From Gallionellales bacterium GWA2_60_142 (GTDB lineage: Bacteria; Pseudomonadota; Gammaproteobacteria; Burkholderiales; Gallionellaceae): a DNA stretch of 64,000 nucleotides. The number at the start of each line of letters is the position of its first letter. The stretch's first letter is position 1. The position numbers and the translations under genes were made by a program. The notes under the pieces were generated by a model, which saw only the letters and a program-made list of their open reading frames with translations, had not been told where the DNA came from and searched no databases. Below, piece after piece: positions 39,146 through 49,125 of this stretch. Location of the stretch: the NCBI GenBank assembly GCA_001801085.1, contig MGWR01000021.1:1-64000 (forward strand), given 5' to 3'.

Positions 39146-40261
39146 ATGAAGGCTTTGCATATCGGGATTTCCACTGTCGTGCTGCTCTCCTTGGCGGGAT
39201 GCGGCGCGATGGGGTTGGGCAGCAAGCGTATCGATTACCATGCCGGCGCGGTGCAGGCGCCGTCGCTGGAAGTGCCGCCCGGTCTGACATCGCCCGGCAG
39301 CGATGATCGTTACAAAGTGCCGGGGGGCGAGGCGGTTGCGACCTATTCCGATTACAGCAAGGGCGGAGAGGCGGCACAAGGTTCGCGCGCCGCAGCAGTG
39401 CTGCCCGAGGTGAAGGGCGTGCGTCTGGAACGTAACGGTGCGCAGCGCTGGCTGGTTGTCAGCGACAAGGCGGAGAACGTCTGGCCGGTGGTCAAGGCGT
39501 TTTGGCAGGAAAATGGCCTGAGCATCGCCAGCGAAGATCAGGCGGCGGGCGTGATGGAGACCGATTGGGCGGAGAATCGTGCAAAAATCCCGCTGAGCGG
39601 CGTTCGCAGTGTGATCGGCAAGGTGTTCGATAATCTCTATTCGTCCGGCGAGAAGGATCAGTACCGCACCCGTCTCGAACGCGGCAAGGACGGCGCGAGC
39701 ACCGAGGTGTACATCACTCATCGCGGCATGGAAGAAGTAGTGGCTGCCGACGGGAATACATCGAAGTGGCAGCCGCGCGCCAACGATCCCGAGATCGAGG
39801 CTATCCTGTTGCAGAAACTGTTGGTGCGTTTCGGCGCCAGCGAGGCTGAAGCCGCGAATGCAGTTCCGGCGAATGCTCCGGCGGGAGCGGCCGCATCGGT
39901 CGGCGGTGACGGCAAGGCCAATTTGCGGGAAACATTCGACGGCAGCAAGGTCATCGTCGTGAACGATGCATTCGACAGGGCATGGCGTCGCGTTGGTTTG
40001 GCGATAGAAGGCGCGGGCCTGGCGGTCGAGGACAAGGATAGAGCCAAGGGTGTTTACTTCCTGCGCCTGTCCAAGGCGGAGAAGGGTTGGATGGATACGC
40101 TGATGTTCTGGCAGGACGACGAAGCGGCTGGTCGCCGCTATCGCGTGAACGTCAAGGACGGCGGTGCGTCAAGCGAGGTGACGGTGACCGACCAGGAAGG
40201 CGTCAGCGACGATGCGACCGCTGCCTTGATCGAGGCTATCTACAAGAATATCGGGCAGTAA
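39146..40261 (+). CDS. bamC: Outer membrane protein assembly factor BamC (NlpB)
   Basis: Lipobox LAGCG; two BamC-type domains; located after dapA. Confidence 0.9.
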   Translation: MKALHIGISTVVLLSLAGCGAMGLGSKRIDYHAGAVQAPSLEVPPGLTSPGSDDRYKVPGGEAVATYSDYSKGGEAAQGSRAAAVLPEVKGVRLERNGAQRWLVVSDKAENVWPVVKAFWQENGLSIASEDQAAGVMETDWAENRAKIPLSGVRSVIGKVFDNLYSSGEKDQYRTRLERGKDGASTEVYITHRGMEEVVAADGNTSKWQPRANDPEIEAILLQKLLVRFGASEAEAANAVPANAPAGAAASVGGDGKANLRETFDGSKVIVVNDAFDRAWRRVGLAIEGAGLAVEDKDRAKGVYFLRLSKAEKGWMDTLMFWQDDEAAGRRYRVNVKDGGASSEVTVTDQEGVSDDATAALIEAIYKNIGQ

Positions 40262-40272
40262 CGCGCAGTCCC

Positions 40273-41040
40273 ATGCGTTTTGCCTCTCTGGGCAGCGGCA
40301 GCGAGGGCAACGCGCTGCTGGTCGAGGTCGCCGGCACGAGACTGCTGATGGATTGCGGTTTCGGGCTGAACGACAGCATCGCCCGTCTGGCCCGCCTCGG
40401 CATCTCTCCCGAACAGCTCGACGGCATCCTCATTACCCATGAACATGGCGACCACAGCAGCGGGGTGGCGCGTCTGGCGCGCAAGTTCGCCCTGCCGGTC
40501 TGGCTGACGCACGGCACGCTGCGCAGCCTGTCGGGCAAGCTGTCAGGCGTCGGGCGGATATGCGAAATCGATCCACATCAGTCTTTCGCCATCGGCGACA
40601 TCGAAATCACTCCTTATCCCGTTCCTCACGACGCCGCCGAGCCGGTGCAGTTCGTCTTCGGCGATGGCGCGCAGCAGTTGGGCGTGCTGACCGATGCCGG
40701 CAGCAGCACGCCGCACATCGAGGCGGTGCTGGGCGGCTGCGATGCGCTGGTGCTGGAATGCAACCACGACAGCGACATGCTGATGAACGGGGATTATCCC
40801 TGGAGCCTCAAACAGCGCGTCGGCGGGCGTTTCGGGCATCTGAACAACCGCGATGCCGCGGCGATCCTTTCGCGGCTGGACAGGAGCAGGCTGCAGCATC
40901 TGGTCGCTGCGCATCTGAGCCGCAGCAACAATACCGAGGCGCTGGCGATTTCCGCACTGAGCGGTGCAATGGGATGCGAGGCGGGGTGGATAACGGTGGC
41001 GACGCAGCAGGAAGGATGCGGTTGGCGCGAGATTCGTTGA
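40273..41040 (+). CDS. MBL-fold metallohydrolase (YycJ-like)
   Basis: SLGSGSEGNALLVE, ILITHEHGDHSSGVARLARK, LVLECNHDSDML. Confidence 0.9.
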   Translation: MRFASLGSGSEGNALLVEVAGTRLLMDCGFGLNDSIARLARLGISPEQLDGILITHEHGDHSSGVARLARKFALPVWLTHGTLRSLSGKLSGVGRICEIDPHQSFAIGDIEITPYPVPHDAAEPVQFVFGDGAQQLGVLTDAGSSTPHIEAVLGGCDALVLECNHDSDMLMNGDYPWSLKQRVGGRFGHLNNRDAAAILSRLDRSRLQHLVAAHLSRSNNTEALAISALSGAMGCEAGWITVATQQEGCGWREIR

Positions 41041-41065
41041 GATGCAATCGGCGAATGCCGGAAAT

Positions 41066-41096
41066 AAAAAAAGCCGACTTGCGTCGGCTTTTGTCG
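41066..41096. terminator. Hairpin terminator AAAAGCCGACTTGCGTCGGCTTTT
   Basis: Stem AAAAGCCGAC/GTCGGCTTTT with A- and T-tracts. Confidence 0.85.
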
Positions 41097-41112
41097 CCCG
41101 TAGGCTAGTTGC

Positions 41113-41325
41113 TTACTTTGCAGCAGGAGCGGCAGCGTCAGCAGCAGGAGCAGCAGCAGCTTCGGAAGCAGCAGGAGCAGCAACAGCGTCGGAAGCAGCA
41201 GCAGGAGCAGCTTCGACAACAGCGGAAGCAGCAGGAGCTTCAACAGCAGGAGCTTCAGCAGCCTTTTCGCCACAAGCGGTCAGAGCCAGAGCCAGCAGAG
41301 CAGCAACGAGAGCGGACAATTTCAT
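41113..41325 (-). CDS. Ala-rich low-complexity small lipoprotein
   Basis: MKLSALVAALLALALTACGEKAAEAPAVEAPAASAVV... lipobox LTAC. Confidence 0.8.
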   Translation of the reverse strand: MKLSALVAALLALALTACGEKAAEAPAVEAPAASAVVEAAPAAASDAVAAPAASEAAAAPAADAAAPAAK

Positions 41326-41482
41326 TTTTATATACCTCGGGAGTCGTTAATTAAATAGAAGGTTCAATGTCTTTTTGCCTCGATTGCGATTGTTCCCGTA
41401 ATCGAAGGCGGCGCATTCTAGCACTTGCATAGAGGAAATCTAGTGGTTGCGCAACTATTTTTTCAAGTCTGTATTGGCTGTG

Positions 41483-41974
41483 CTATAACCCCAGACGAGC
41501 AGTGGTCAATGCGGAGTGCGAACCCTCCCACATTTCGAGGAATCTCGACCTCAGCGCCCGTGCATTTTCAGGGTCGTTCCGGGCCAGGATGCCGCGCGGG
41601 TCGTCGAAGTGAAAGCGGCGTACATAATGCGATTCGTCGGCCACAGAGAAGGGGGCGGTGATGTGCTGCAAGCTCTTCGGCGTCTGGTGGATGGACATGC
41701 CGGTGCCAAACTGGCCGAGCAGCGTCATCATGCGCGGGCATCGGGTGGACAGGTAACGCGTGTCGTGGGCCAGCACGAACAAACGATGCGCCGGGCTTTC
41801 CAGCAGGAAACGGCGCAGCGTCTCGTAGCGTGCCTCGCCGTTGAAGCCCAGGCCGTCGAAGTCGTTCTCGAACAGGTAGAGGTTGTGTTCGGCCAAGCCG
41901 CACAGTGTATCGAGTGCGGCGGTGTAGTCGGCGATGCCGTCTAGGTGGATATGTTGCAGTTCATCGTCGCTCAT
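41483..41974 (-). CDS. Conserved hypothetical protein, 163 aa
   Basis: MSDDELQHIHLDGIADYTAALDTLCGLAEHNLYLFENDFDGLGFNGEARYETLRRFLLESPAHRLFVLAHD. Confidence 0.8.
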   Translation of the reverse strand: MSDDELQHIHLDGIADYTAALDTLCGLAEHNLYLFENDFDGLGFNGEARYETLRRFLLESPAHRLFVLAHDTRYLSTRCPRMMTLLGQFGTGMSIHQTPKSLQHITAPFSVADESHYVRRFHFDDPRGILARNDPENARALRSRFLEMWEGSHSALTTARLGL

Positions 41975-41991
41975 CGTGCGCTCCTTGCCGC

Positions 41992-43116
41992 TCAGCGTGG
42001 GGTGAGATAGCCGTCCTGATACCACTGGTAAAGCAGTTCGGCGCATTCGTCCGAGATGTCCGTCGCTGCGGGCAATTCGCGGTGGTCTGCCAGTTCGCGC
42101 AGCAGCGGGTAGTCGTCCTTGCCGGCTTCGAACTCCTCGCCGTTGATGAATATCCAGCCGGCATGGCACAGCATCTGGCTCTTCAGATCCAGTTCCACCC
42201 CTTGTTTTTGCACGGCCTGCCGGAACTTCGCCTCGCTCAGCGGGCGTTGCGGCGAGTCGAAGAAGATGTGCGGCTTGGGTTCGGAGAGGTAGCAGCCGAG
42301 GAAGTTTGCGATGTCTTCCTTGTCCCAGCGCACCTGCTTGATCGCCTGTTCCACCTGGCCCAGCATTGCCGAGCCGATTTCCGACGGGTGCTTCTGCGCC
42401 TTGAGGTCGGGGTCGGCGTACATGCCGTTCACTTCGATGCGATCCTGTAAATACACCAGGAACTGTTCTGCTAGTTCCTGATACGACGGCGTGCGGAAGC
42501 CGATGGAATAGGTCATGCAATCGTCTTCGGCGATGCCGTTGTGTGCGCAATGCGGCGGCAGGTAGAGCATGTCGCCCGCTTCCAGCACCCATTCCTGTTC
42601 GACGCTGAAATCCTTGAGGATGCGCAGCGGCGCGCCTTCGATTAGCGTCTGATCTTTCTGCGTCGAAATTTGCCAGCGACGGTGTCCCGCGCCTTGCAGC
42701 AGGAACACGTCGTAGGAGTCGAAGTGCGGCCCGACGCCGCCGCCCGCAGGCGCATAGCTGACCATCAGGTCGTCCAGTCGTGCGTGGGGAATGAAGGAGA
42801 AGAGTTTCAGCAGTTCGGTGCCTTCCGGCAGGTGATGGTTCACGCCCTGCACCAGCACGGTCCATTTCTTCTTGCCGAAATGGCCGAAATCCTCGGGCTC
42901 GAACGGCGAGTGTTGCAGCCCGAATTTGCCGCCGTGCTGCGTGACGAGGCGCGCCTGCACATCTTCCCCGCAGGCGAGGTCTATCAGTTGTTGTGGATCG
43001 AGCAGGCCTTCGAAGGAGGGGAGCGCCTTGCGGATCAGCAGCGGCTTCTTCTGCCAGTAGTCGCGCAGGAATTCGGCTACGCTCAGGCCGCCGAGTAGTG
43101 TCTGTATGGTTTTCAT
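41992..43116 (-). CDS. JmjC/cupin ribosomal oxygenase (RoxA/YcfD-like)
   Basis: FLRDYWQKKPLLIRKALPSF, PAGGGVGPHFDSYDVFLLQGAGHRRWQIS, LPPHCAHNGIAEDDCMTYSIGFR. Confidence 0.92.
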   Translation of the reverse strand: MKTIQTLLGGLSVAEFLRDYWQKKPLLIRKALPSFEGLLDPQQLIDLACGEDVQARLVTQHGGKFGLQHSPFEPEDFGHFGKKKWTVLVQGVNHHLPEGTELLKLFSFIPHARLDDLMVSYAPAGGGVGPHFDSYDVFLLQGAGHRRWQISTQKDQTLIEGAPLRILKDFSVEQEWVLEAGDMLYLPPHCAHNGIAEDDCMTYSIGFRTPSYQELAEQFLVYLQDRIEVNGMYADPDLKAQKHPSEIGSAMLGQVEQAIKQVRWDKEDIANFLGCYLSEPKPHIFFDSPQRPLSEAKFRQAVQKQGVELDLKSQMLCHAGWIFINGEEFEAGKDDYPLLRELADHRELPAATDISDECAELLYQWYQDGYLTPR

Positions 43117-43217
43117 GCCGGCGATTATAGACGCACAGAATGCCGTTCGGGCAGGGCGTAAAAACTTTTATGGCGTATCGCAAATGTGTTTAAAATGCCC
43201 GCAAGGGGGATAGGATC

Positions 43218-43697
43218 ATGCAAGCTGTCCAGCTCGCGGAAGGAATGGAGGCGCCGCATTTCGAGTTGCCGGATGCGGACATGGAAAGCTTCGTGCTCAC
43301 CTCGCTGAAGGGCAAGCGCAACATCGTGTTGTATTTCTATCCCAGGGACGACACGCCGGGCTGCACGATGGAGGCCAACGAGTTCAGCAATCTCGACGAC
43401 GATTTTGCGAAACTGGACGCCATCGTGGTGGGCATCAGCCGCGACGATTGCTTGAGCCATGCGACGTTTCGCGACAAGCACGGGCTGTCCGTGTTGCTGC
43501 TTTCCGATCCGGAAGCCCGCGTCTGCAAACGTTATGGCGTGATGGTGGAGAAGGAAGCCGACGGGCACAGGAAACAGATGATCCAGCGTTCCACCTTTGT
43601 AATAGACAAGCAGGGCAAGCTTCGCCATGTTCTATACGGCGTTCACGCACACGGACATGCGCAGGAAATTTTTAATTTGATAAAGGAAATGAAATGA
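43218..43697 (+). CDS. bcp: Thioredoxin-dependent peroxiredoxin (Bcp)
   Basis: LYFYPRDDTPGCTMEANEFS, GISRDDCLSHATFRDKHGLSVLLLSDPE. Confidence 0.95.
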   Translation: MQAVQLAEGMEAPHFELPDADMESFVLTSLKGKRNIVLYFYPRDDTPGCTMEANEFSNLDDDFAKLDAIVVGISRDDCLSHATFRDKHGLSVLLLSDPEARVCKRYGVMVEKEADGHRKQMIQRSTFVIDKQGKLRHVLYGVHAHGHAQEIFNLIKEMK

Positions 43698-44182
43698 AGA
43701 TCGCCAAAGACACCGTTGTATCGCTGCGTTACGAACTTTTCGATGCCGATGGCGAACAGCTGGAGAAGGTCGAAGACCCGGTCAGTTATCTGCATGGCGG
43801 CTATGACGGCATCTTCCCGCTGGTCGAAGAAGCGCTGCACGGCAAGAGAGTCGGCGATACCTGCAATGTCACGATGAAGCCGGATGACGCTTTTGGCGAA
43901 TACGATCACCAGTTGGTGGAAGTCGAAGCGCGCAACGCGTTCCCCAAGGATGTCACGGTCGGCATGCAGTTCGAGGGGGGCCCGGAGAATTCCGACGAGG
44001 ACGACTTCATGCTCTACACCGTCGTTGATGTGACCGACGATGAAGTCACCGTGGACGGCAATCATCCGCTGGCCGGCAAGACCCTGACTTTCAACTGCAT
44101 CGTTGTCGGTGTGCGCGCGGCCACCGAAGAGGAGTTGGCGCACGGTCATGTGCATGAGGGCGACGGGGAACATCTGCACTAG
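43694..44182 (+). CDS. slyD: FKBP-type peptidyl-prolyl isomerase (SlyD-like)
   Basis: VVSLRYELFDADGEQLE, SYLHGGYDGIFPLVEEALHGKRVGD, AFGEYDHQLVEV, DGNHPLAGKTLTFNC. Confidence 0.93.
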   Translation: MKIAKDTVVSLRYELFDADGEQLEKVEDPVSYLHGGYDGIFPLVEEALHGKRVGDTCNVTMKPDDAFGEYDHQLVEVEARNAFPKDVTVGMQFEGGPENSDEDDFMLYTVVDVTDDEVTVDGNHPLAGKTLTFNCIVVGVRAATEEELAHGHVHEGDGEHLH

Positions 44183-44294
44183 TTCTCGCCGCAATCCGAG
44201 AGGCCGCCGTCAGAGTGGCCTTTATTCCTGGTAGCTACAGGGCGGGGTGTCCCAGAAAGGTGAGGTTCGAAGTGTCTTTCCGGTTTGTCGTCGT

Positions 44295-45335
44295 ATGAAA
44301 AACAGGTATACGCAGGACAAGGTAGCCAGTGCCGAGATATTGAGGCTGCTGCTGCAGAAAATGGCCGCTCATCCGGCCGCGTTCACTCCGTTCGCCTACG
44401 CCTTGTGGTATGAGTTCATCACCGGCATCAATCCGCCGCTGAGCAAGGCGGTGAATGCGTTGCTCGACAACAAGCAGCAACTCACCGACGATTTGGTGCA
44501 TGAGTTGTATGCCAGCCATATCGCCGACGGCAACGTCGAGGCGGAGCAGGCTTTCAAGCAGAACATGCAAAAGGTGCTGGAGAATCTGGCGCGATTCACC
44601 GAAGCGACCGGCGACGAGGCCGGGAAGTTCAACGCGGGCTTGCAGAAGCATGGCGAGCGTTTGTCCCGCGGGCTGGATGCCGACTCCCTGCAGGGACTGG
44701 TCGGCGAGATTGCCCAGGAGACGGCGGTCATGCGCTCTTCGGTCGATTCGTTGCAGGACAAGCTGCAGGAAAGCAAAAGCGAGGTAGAGCGGCTGCAACA
44801 GGAGCTGATGAGTGCGCGCAGCGAGGCCTTGCTGGACCCGCTGACCGGGGTGTTCAACCGGCGCGGTTTCGAGGCGCAGATGCGCAACCTGGCCGCCAAT
44901 CCGGAGATGCAGGGCAAGCAGGTCAGCTTCCTGATGCTGGACATCGATTTCTTCAAGAAGATCAACGACACCTACGGACACCTGTTCGGCGACAAGGTCA
45001 TTCGCGTCATTGCCGAGGTGCTGAAGGCTCAGGTCAAGGGGCAGGATTCGGTCGCGCGGCTGGGCGGCGAGGAATTCGCCGTGATCTTGCCCGACACGCC
45101 GCTGCAGGGCGCCAAGGTGGTTGCCGAGCATATCCGTCAGTTGATCGAACGGGGCAAGATACGCCGCATGGACAAGGACGAGAGTGTCGGCGGCATCACC
45201 GTCTCGATTGGTATCGCAGGCTGCGATATCGGCGCCGACTGGCTGGCGACACTGGGCCAGTCCGACGAGGCGCTCTATGTTTCCAAGCAGGGCGGGCGCA
45301 ACCGTTCCACGATTTATACGCCGCCGCAGGACTGA
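44295..45335 (+). CDS. GGDEF diguanylate cyclase
   Basis: DPLTGVFNRRGFEAQM, DIDFFKKINDTYGHLFGDKVI, ARLGGEEFAVILP. Confidence 0.95.
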   Translation: MKNRYTQDKVASAEILRLLLQKMAAHPAAFTPFAYALWYEFITGINPPLSKAVNALLDNKQQLTDDLVHELYASHIADGNVEAEQAFKQNMQKVLENLARFTEATGDEAGKFNAGLQKHGERLSRGLDADSLQGLVGEIAQETAVMRSSVDSLQDKLQESKSEVERLQQELMSARSEALLDPLTGVFNRRGFEAQMRNLAANPEMQGKQVSFLMLDIDFFKKINDTYGHLFGDKVIRVIAEVLKAQVKGQDSVARLGGEEFAVILPDTPLQGAKVVAEHIRQLIERGKIRRMDKDESVGGITVSIGIAGCDIGADWLATLGQSDEALYVSKQGGRNRSTIYTPPQD

Positions 45336-45339
45336 CGCG

Positions 45340-46404
45340 TCATATCTCCAGTCTGGCGGACAGCCATTTCGCGACCTGTTCGCCACCCGATGGAACCGGT
45401 GTCGGCGACCGTGCCATTTCCCTTAACCGCTCCATTTCGGTTGCGATGTTTCCATCTTCCAGAGTCTGCCGCGAGATATTGCGGCATCGTCCATGGTTTT
45501 GCAGCCATTCGACCAGCGCCGGAGATTCCGGCCAGTCCGGGCGGTCTGCATAAAGCACGGGCACACCGCTGCAGGAGGCTTCGACGAAGCTGCCGTAGCC
45601 CGGTTTGCACAGCAATACGTCGCAACTCGCCAGCAGGTCGCCGAAGCCCATGGTCAGCGATTCCAGTTCGATCGAATCCGGATGGCGCACCTGCCAGCTC
45701 GCCTGCACCAGATAACGCACGCCCTCTATGCGCGGCCAGCGTTCCATTGGCAGGCGGCTATCGATGCCGCCCATGCTGACCAGCACCAGTTTTTCTTCTC
45801 CGGATAAGCGCAGCAAACGGTTCAGTTCGTCGCGGCGGTTCGCGCCGATGTCGGCGATGGGGGAAGCCGGGACGAGGTTGGGCAGATAGCCCATCGTCAT
45901 GCCCGGCGTCGCTCGCAGAAAGGCATCTGCATGCGCATAGCATCCGCGTATCTGCGCGGCGATATCGTCGTCGCCGCAGTAATGGCGGTAGATGTCGTGC
46001 CAGTTCAGCGAGCACAGCGCCGCATTCGGGATGCCGGCACGCTGCGCGCCCGCCAGCGGCAGGTAGCCGACGTTGGAAAGCACCATGTCCGTACCGAGAT
46101 CGCGCAGCAGTCCGGCTTCGTCTTCGACGCGCGCCTGCCAGTCCGCGTGAAAAGCGCGATAGGCCGCGCGACTGTCCTCGACGCGCACATCCAGCGCCGA
46201 GGACATCAGCATGCCGATGTCGCCGTGGCTTTGATGATGCTCGAACGGCGCGTGGATGCGCGAACGCAGATGGGATGCCGGCACAGCCGAACGCACCGTG
46301 ATGCGCAACTGCGGCATCAAGCTATGCAGTTCGTTCAGGACAGGTGCGGTCTGTGCGACATGGCCGTAGCCGTGGCCGGAGATCGAGACGACGAGATGGG
46401 GCAT
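45340..46404 (-). CDS. Glycosyltransferase-like (GT28/MGT fold) protein
   Basis: VSISGHGYGHVAQTAPVLNEL N-terminus; LLCKPGYGSFVEASCSGVPVLYADRPDWPESPALVEWL. Confidence 0.85.
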   Translation of the reverse strand: MPHLVVSISGHGYGHVAQTAPVLNELHSLMPQLRITVRSAVPASHLRSRIHAPFEHHQSHGDIGMLMSSALDVRVEDSRAAYRAFHADWQARVEDEAGLLRDLGTDMVLSNVGYLPLAGAQRAGIPNAALCSLNWHDIYRHYCGDDDIAAQIRGCYAHADAFLRATPGMTMGYLPNLVPASPIADIGANRRDELNRLLRLSGEEKLVLVSMGGIDSRLPMERWPRIEGVRYLVQASWQVRHPDSIELESLTMGFGDLLASCDVLLCKPGYGSFVEASCSGVPVLYADRPDWPESPALVEWLQNHGRCRNISRQTLEDGNIATEMERLREMARSPTPVPSGGEQVAKWLSARLEI

Positions 46405-46460
46405 GTTGCGATAAGGCGTTGCTTGTTCGGGCCGGGATTATCCCATGGGCGGGACGAGCG

Positions 46461-47003
46461 TCAGGGGGAACTCGGCATGCCGACGCCGCGCCGTGCCGCC
46501 ATGCATGCGCCGATCTGCCGCAACTGCTCCGGCGTCAGCAGGCGATTCGCCAGCGGCAATAGCTCGGAATTCTCCACCGCGATGTGTCCGGTATAGCCGT
46601 TGATGAATCTTTCCGCGAGCCTGTCGTCCAGACGCGCATTCGCGCCTTCGGCCAGTTGCAATAGCGCCGGGCGCAACTCGTCCCATGCGGCAAGCATCAC
46701 GACATGCTCTTGCAGCAGGCGATGCAGCAGCGCATTGAGCTGTTCCGGATCGTCGCCGGCGCTTGTCCGCAACGCGGGGAACAGGTTCTCTTCCTCGTCC
46801 CGGTGATGGAACTGTCCCGCAGTATCGAAGTAGCGCAGGATGCCGTATGCGGCCTGCCGCACTTGCTCGTCGCAGCCGTGAGTCCTCAGGTGTGCCGAGA
46901 GTTTCTGCAGCGTGTCGCACTGGCGCAATATCTTGCCGTGGCAGGCAAGTAGCATCTCCAGCGGATGATCGAAGGTCGGGGCACTGGATTCGAGTCCAAG
47001 CAT
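46461..47003 (-). CDS. Hemerythrin HHE domain protein
   Basis: DHPLEMLLACHGKILRQCDTLQKL, FHHRDEEENLFPAL, LLQEHVVMLAAWDEL, GHIAVENSELLPLA. Confidence 0.92.
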   Translation of the reverse strand: MLGLESSAPTFDHPLEMLLACHGKILRQCDTLQKLSAHLRTHGCDEQVRQAAYGILRYFDTAGQFHHRDEEENLFPALRTSAGDDPEQLNALLHRLLQEHVVMLAAWDELRPALLQLAEGANARLDDRLAERFINGYTGHIAVENSELLPLANRLLTPEQLRQIGACMAARRGVGMPSSP

Positions 47004-47016
47004 TATTTTTCCTCCA

Positions 47017-47412
47017 TCATAAGAATGGCAGCGGGTCGTGGCGCAGCGCGACCAGCGCAATGTAGCCGAATATCGCCTGTGCCGCGAGCCAGGCAGATAC
47101 TCTCATGGTTTTGCTCCTGCCGTATTTCAGCGCGACAAAACCGAGCGCGATATACAGCAGCAAGGCAGTGACTTTTGCGGTCAGCCAGCTATCGACGAAG
47201 GGATATTGTCCTATGGTCCAAGCCAGCGCGACGGCGCTGCCCAGCAGCACGGTGTCCACCATGTGCGGCACTATCTTCACCCAGCGCTGCCGCATTATGG
47301 CGGAGTCGCGCAGCATCCAGATTCCGCGCAGCAGGAACAGCGTATAGCTGGCTGCGGCGCAGGAGATATGCAGGTGTTTGAGCAGGGCGTAGCTCACGTC
47401 GTTTTTGTCCAT
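47017..47412 (-). CDS. SirB family membrane protein
   Basis: LLKHLHISCAAASYTLFLLRGIWMLRDSAIMRQRWVKIVPHMVDTVLL. Confidence 0.9.
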   Translation of the reverse strand: MDKNDVSYALLKHLHISCAAASYTLFLLRGIWMLRDSAIMRQRWVKIVPHMVDTVLLGSAVALAWTIGQYPFVDSWLTAKVTALLLYIALGFVALKYGRSKTMRVSAWLAAQAIFGYIALVALRHDPLPFL

Positions 47413-47483
47413 TCGTTCACGGTTGCGCCAAGATAACATAAAACATGTATTATTCGCGCATCATTAAATCGGTGCGGGTGAAG

Positions 47484-48395
47484 ATGGCTGCGAAGACGAT
47501 ATTGAAGCTGCTGGGTGTGGCGCCGGATGCCACGGGGCATAGCGAGAAGCTTATCGCTGCAACGGGCGCGCTGGTCGCGATCGCGGCGACGATGGCGACC
47601 AGTCTGCAGTTCGTCGGCGCGCAGGGCGCGGCATTGCTGGTGGCCTCGATGGGCGCATCGGCAGTCCTGCTGTTCGCGGTGCCGCACGGTGCCTTGTCCC
47701 AACCCTGGGCGCTGGTCGGTGGACATCTGGTGTCGGCGCTGATCGGCGTCAGCTGCGCCATGCTCGTATCCGATCCCTTCGTTGCCGGGCCGCTGGCCGT
47801 CGCGCTGGCGATCTACGCGATGCATCACCTGCGCTGCATCCACCCGCCCGGCGGTGCGACCACGTTGGCGGCCGTGGTCGGCGGTGCCGAGGTGCATGCG
47901 CTGGGCTACCAGTTCGTGCTGACGCCTGTGCTGCTGAATGTCGCCATCATGCTGCTGGTTGCCGTGGCGGTGAACTACCCCTTCCCGTGGCGGCGCTACC
48001 CGGCAGGCCTCAAGCCGGCATCGCCGCGTCTGGCAGCGCCGGCGAAATTGAATCATGCCAATTTTTCCTATGCCTTGCGCGAGATCGGCTCCTATCTGGA
48101 CGTCACCGAAGATGATTTGGCCAAGGTGTACCGGCTGGCATGCAAGCATGCGACGCGAATCTCGGACGACGAAGAAACGCTCGCGCCTGGCAATTACTAC
48201 AGCAACGGCGAGTTCGGCGATCGACTTTCGGTGCGCAAAGTAATCGAAATCGATGGCGATACGGTGAGCTTCATGTTTTCCGCCGGCGTAGGCGAGGGCG
48301 ACGAGGGAACGGCGAGCCGCGCGGAGTTCATGTCCTGGCAGCGCTACGAAGTGATCCCGGCGGATGGCGCGTGGCATCGCATCATGCGGCTTTGA
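47484..48395 (+). CDS. HPP family membrane protein with C-terminal extra domain
   Basis: LVASMGASAVLLFAVPHGALSQPWALVGGH, CIHPPGGATTLAAVVGG. Confidence 0.9.
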   Translation: MAAKTILKLLGVAPDATGHSEKLIAATGALVAIAATMATSLQFVGAQGAALLVASMGASAVLLFAVPHGALSQPWALVGGHLVSALIGVSCAMLVSDPFVAGPLAVALAIYAMHHLRCIHPPGGATTLAAVVGGAEVHALGYQFVLTPVLLNVAIMLLVAVAVNYPFPWRRYPAGLKPASPRLAAPAKLNHANFSYALREIGSYLDVTEDDLAKVYRLACKHATRISDDEETLAPGNYYSNGEFGDRLSVRKVIEIDGDTVSFMFSAGVGEGDEGTASRAEFMSWQRYEVIPADGAWHRIMRL

Positions 48396-48437
48396 GTCGA
48401 ATACGATGATTGAAATGGAATCATGAAGACACATCGA

Positions 48438-48557
48438 GAAAACGTAGCGAGCACCTTGAGTGCAAGGCGCACGGAACGCAGAAACCGGAATGTACTTAAA
48501 GTACATGAGGATTTCGAGTACCGCGCAACGCAGCAATCGAGGTGCGCAGTAGTTTTA
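48438..48557 (+). repeat. Dispersed repeat copy A (GAAAACGTAGCGAG ... AGTAGTTTTA)
   Basis: Shares colinear blocks with copy B (51415-51662); internal perfect palindrome TGTACTTAAAGTACA. Confidence 0.8.
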
Positions 48558-48568
48558 TCGGGGTGTCT

Positions 48569-49051
48569 ATGAAACTCACACAGTATTCCGACCTCGGCCT
48601 GCGGCTGACGATGTATCTGGCGCTGCGCCAAGGCGAGCCGGTGACGATAGGCGAGGCAAGCGAGCGGCTGTCGGTGTCGAAGAATCATCTGGTCAAGGTA
48701 TCGCATCAACTGACATGTGCTGGCCTGATCGAGAGCATACGCGGCCGCAACGGCGGCGTGCGGCTGGCGATGACGCCGGAACAGCTCACGGTCGAGCAGG
48801 TGTTGCGCGCAACCGAAGACAACTTCGATCTGGTCGAATGCCTGGGCGGCGCGAACACCTGCGTGATCGCAGGGGCCTGCAAACTGGCGGCGGCGCTGGA
48901 AGATGCGCGCGAAGCGTTCTTCGCGTCGTTGCGTCAGGTCAGCATGGCCGACCTGGTCAAGAACGGCCGGGCGCTGGAGCGCTCTCTGCTGCCGCAGGAG
49001 GCTGTCGCACGCATAGCAGTCAAACGCGCTCCGAAACGAGGTCGCCCGTAG
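48569..49051 (+). CDS. nsrR: Rrf2 family regulator (NsrR-like)
   Basis: MKLTQYSDLGLRLTMYLALRQ; Cys cluster ECLGGANTCVIAGACKL. Confidence 0.88.
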   Translation: MKLTQYSDLGLRLTMYLALRQGEPVTIGEASERLSVSKNHLVKVSHQLTCAGLIESIRGRNGGVRLAMTPEQLTVEQVLRATEDNFDLVECLGGANTCVIAGACKLAAALEDAREAFFASLRQVSMADLVKNGRALERSLLPQEAVARIAVKRAPKRGRP

Positions 49052-49125
49052 GGGCAATTCATTGCGCCCAGGCGTTCGCTCGCGCAATGAGGCAATAGTT
49101 TTTCAACCAACCGAAGGAACACATC

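Noticed and set aside
41109-41354. Poly-Gln ORF (QQQERQRQQQEQQQ...)
   Set aside because: Antisense/frame artefact of the Ala-rich lipoprotein's GCAGCA repeats, which has a proper start and lipobox on the other strand.
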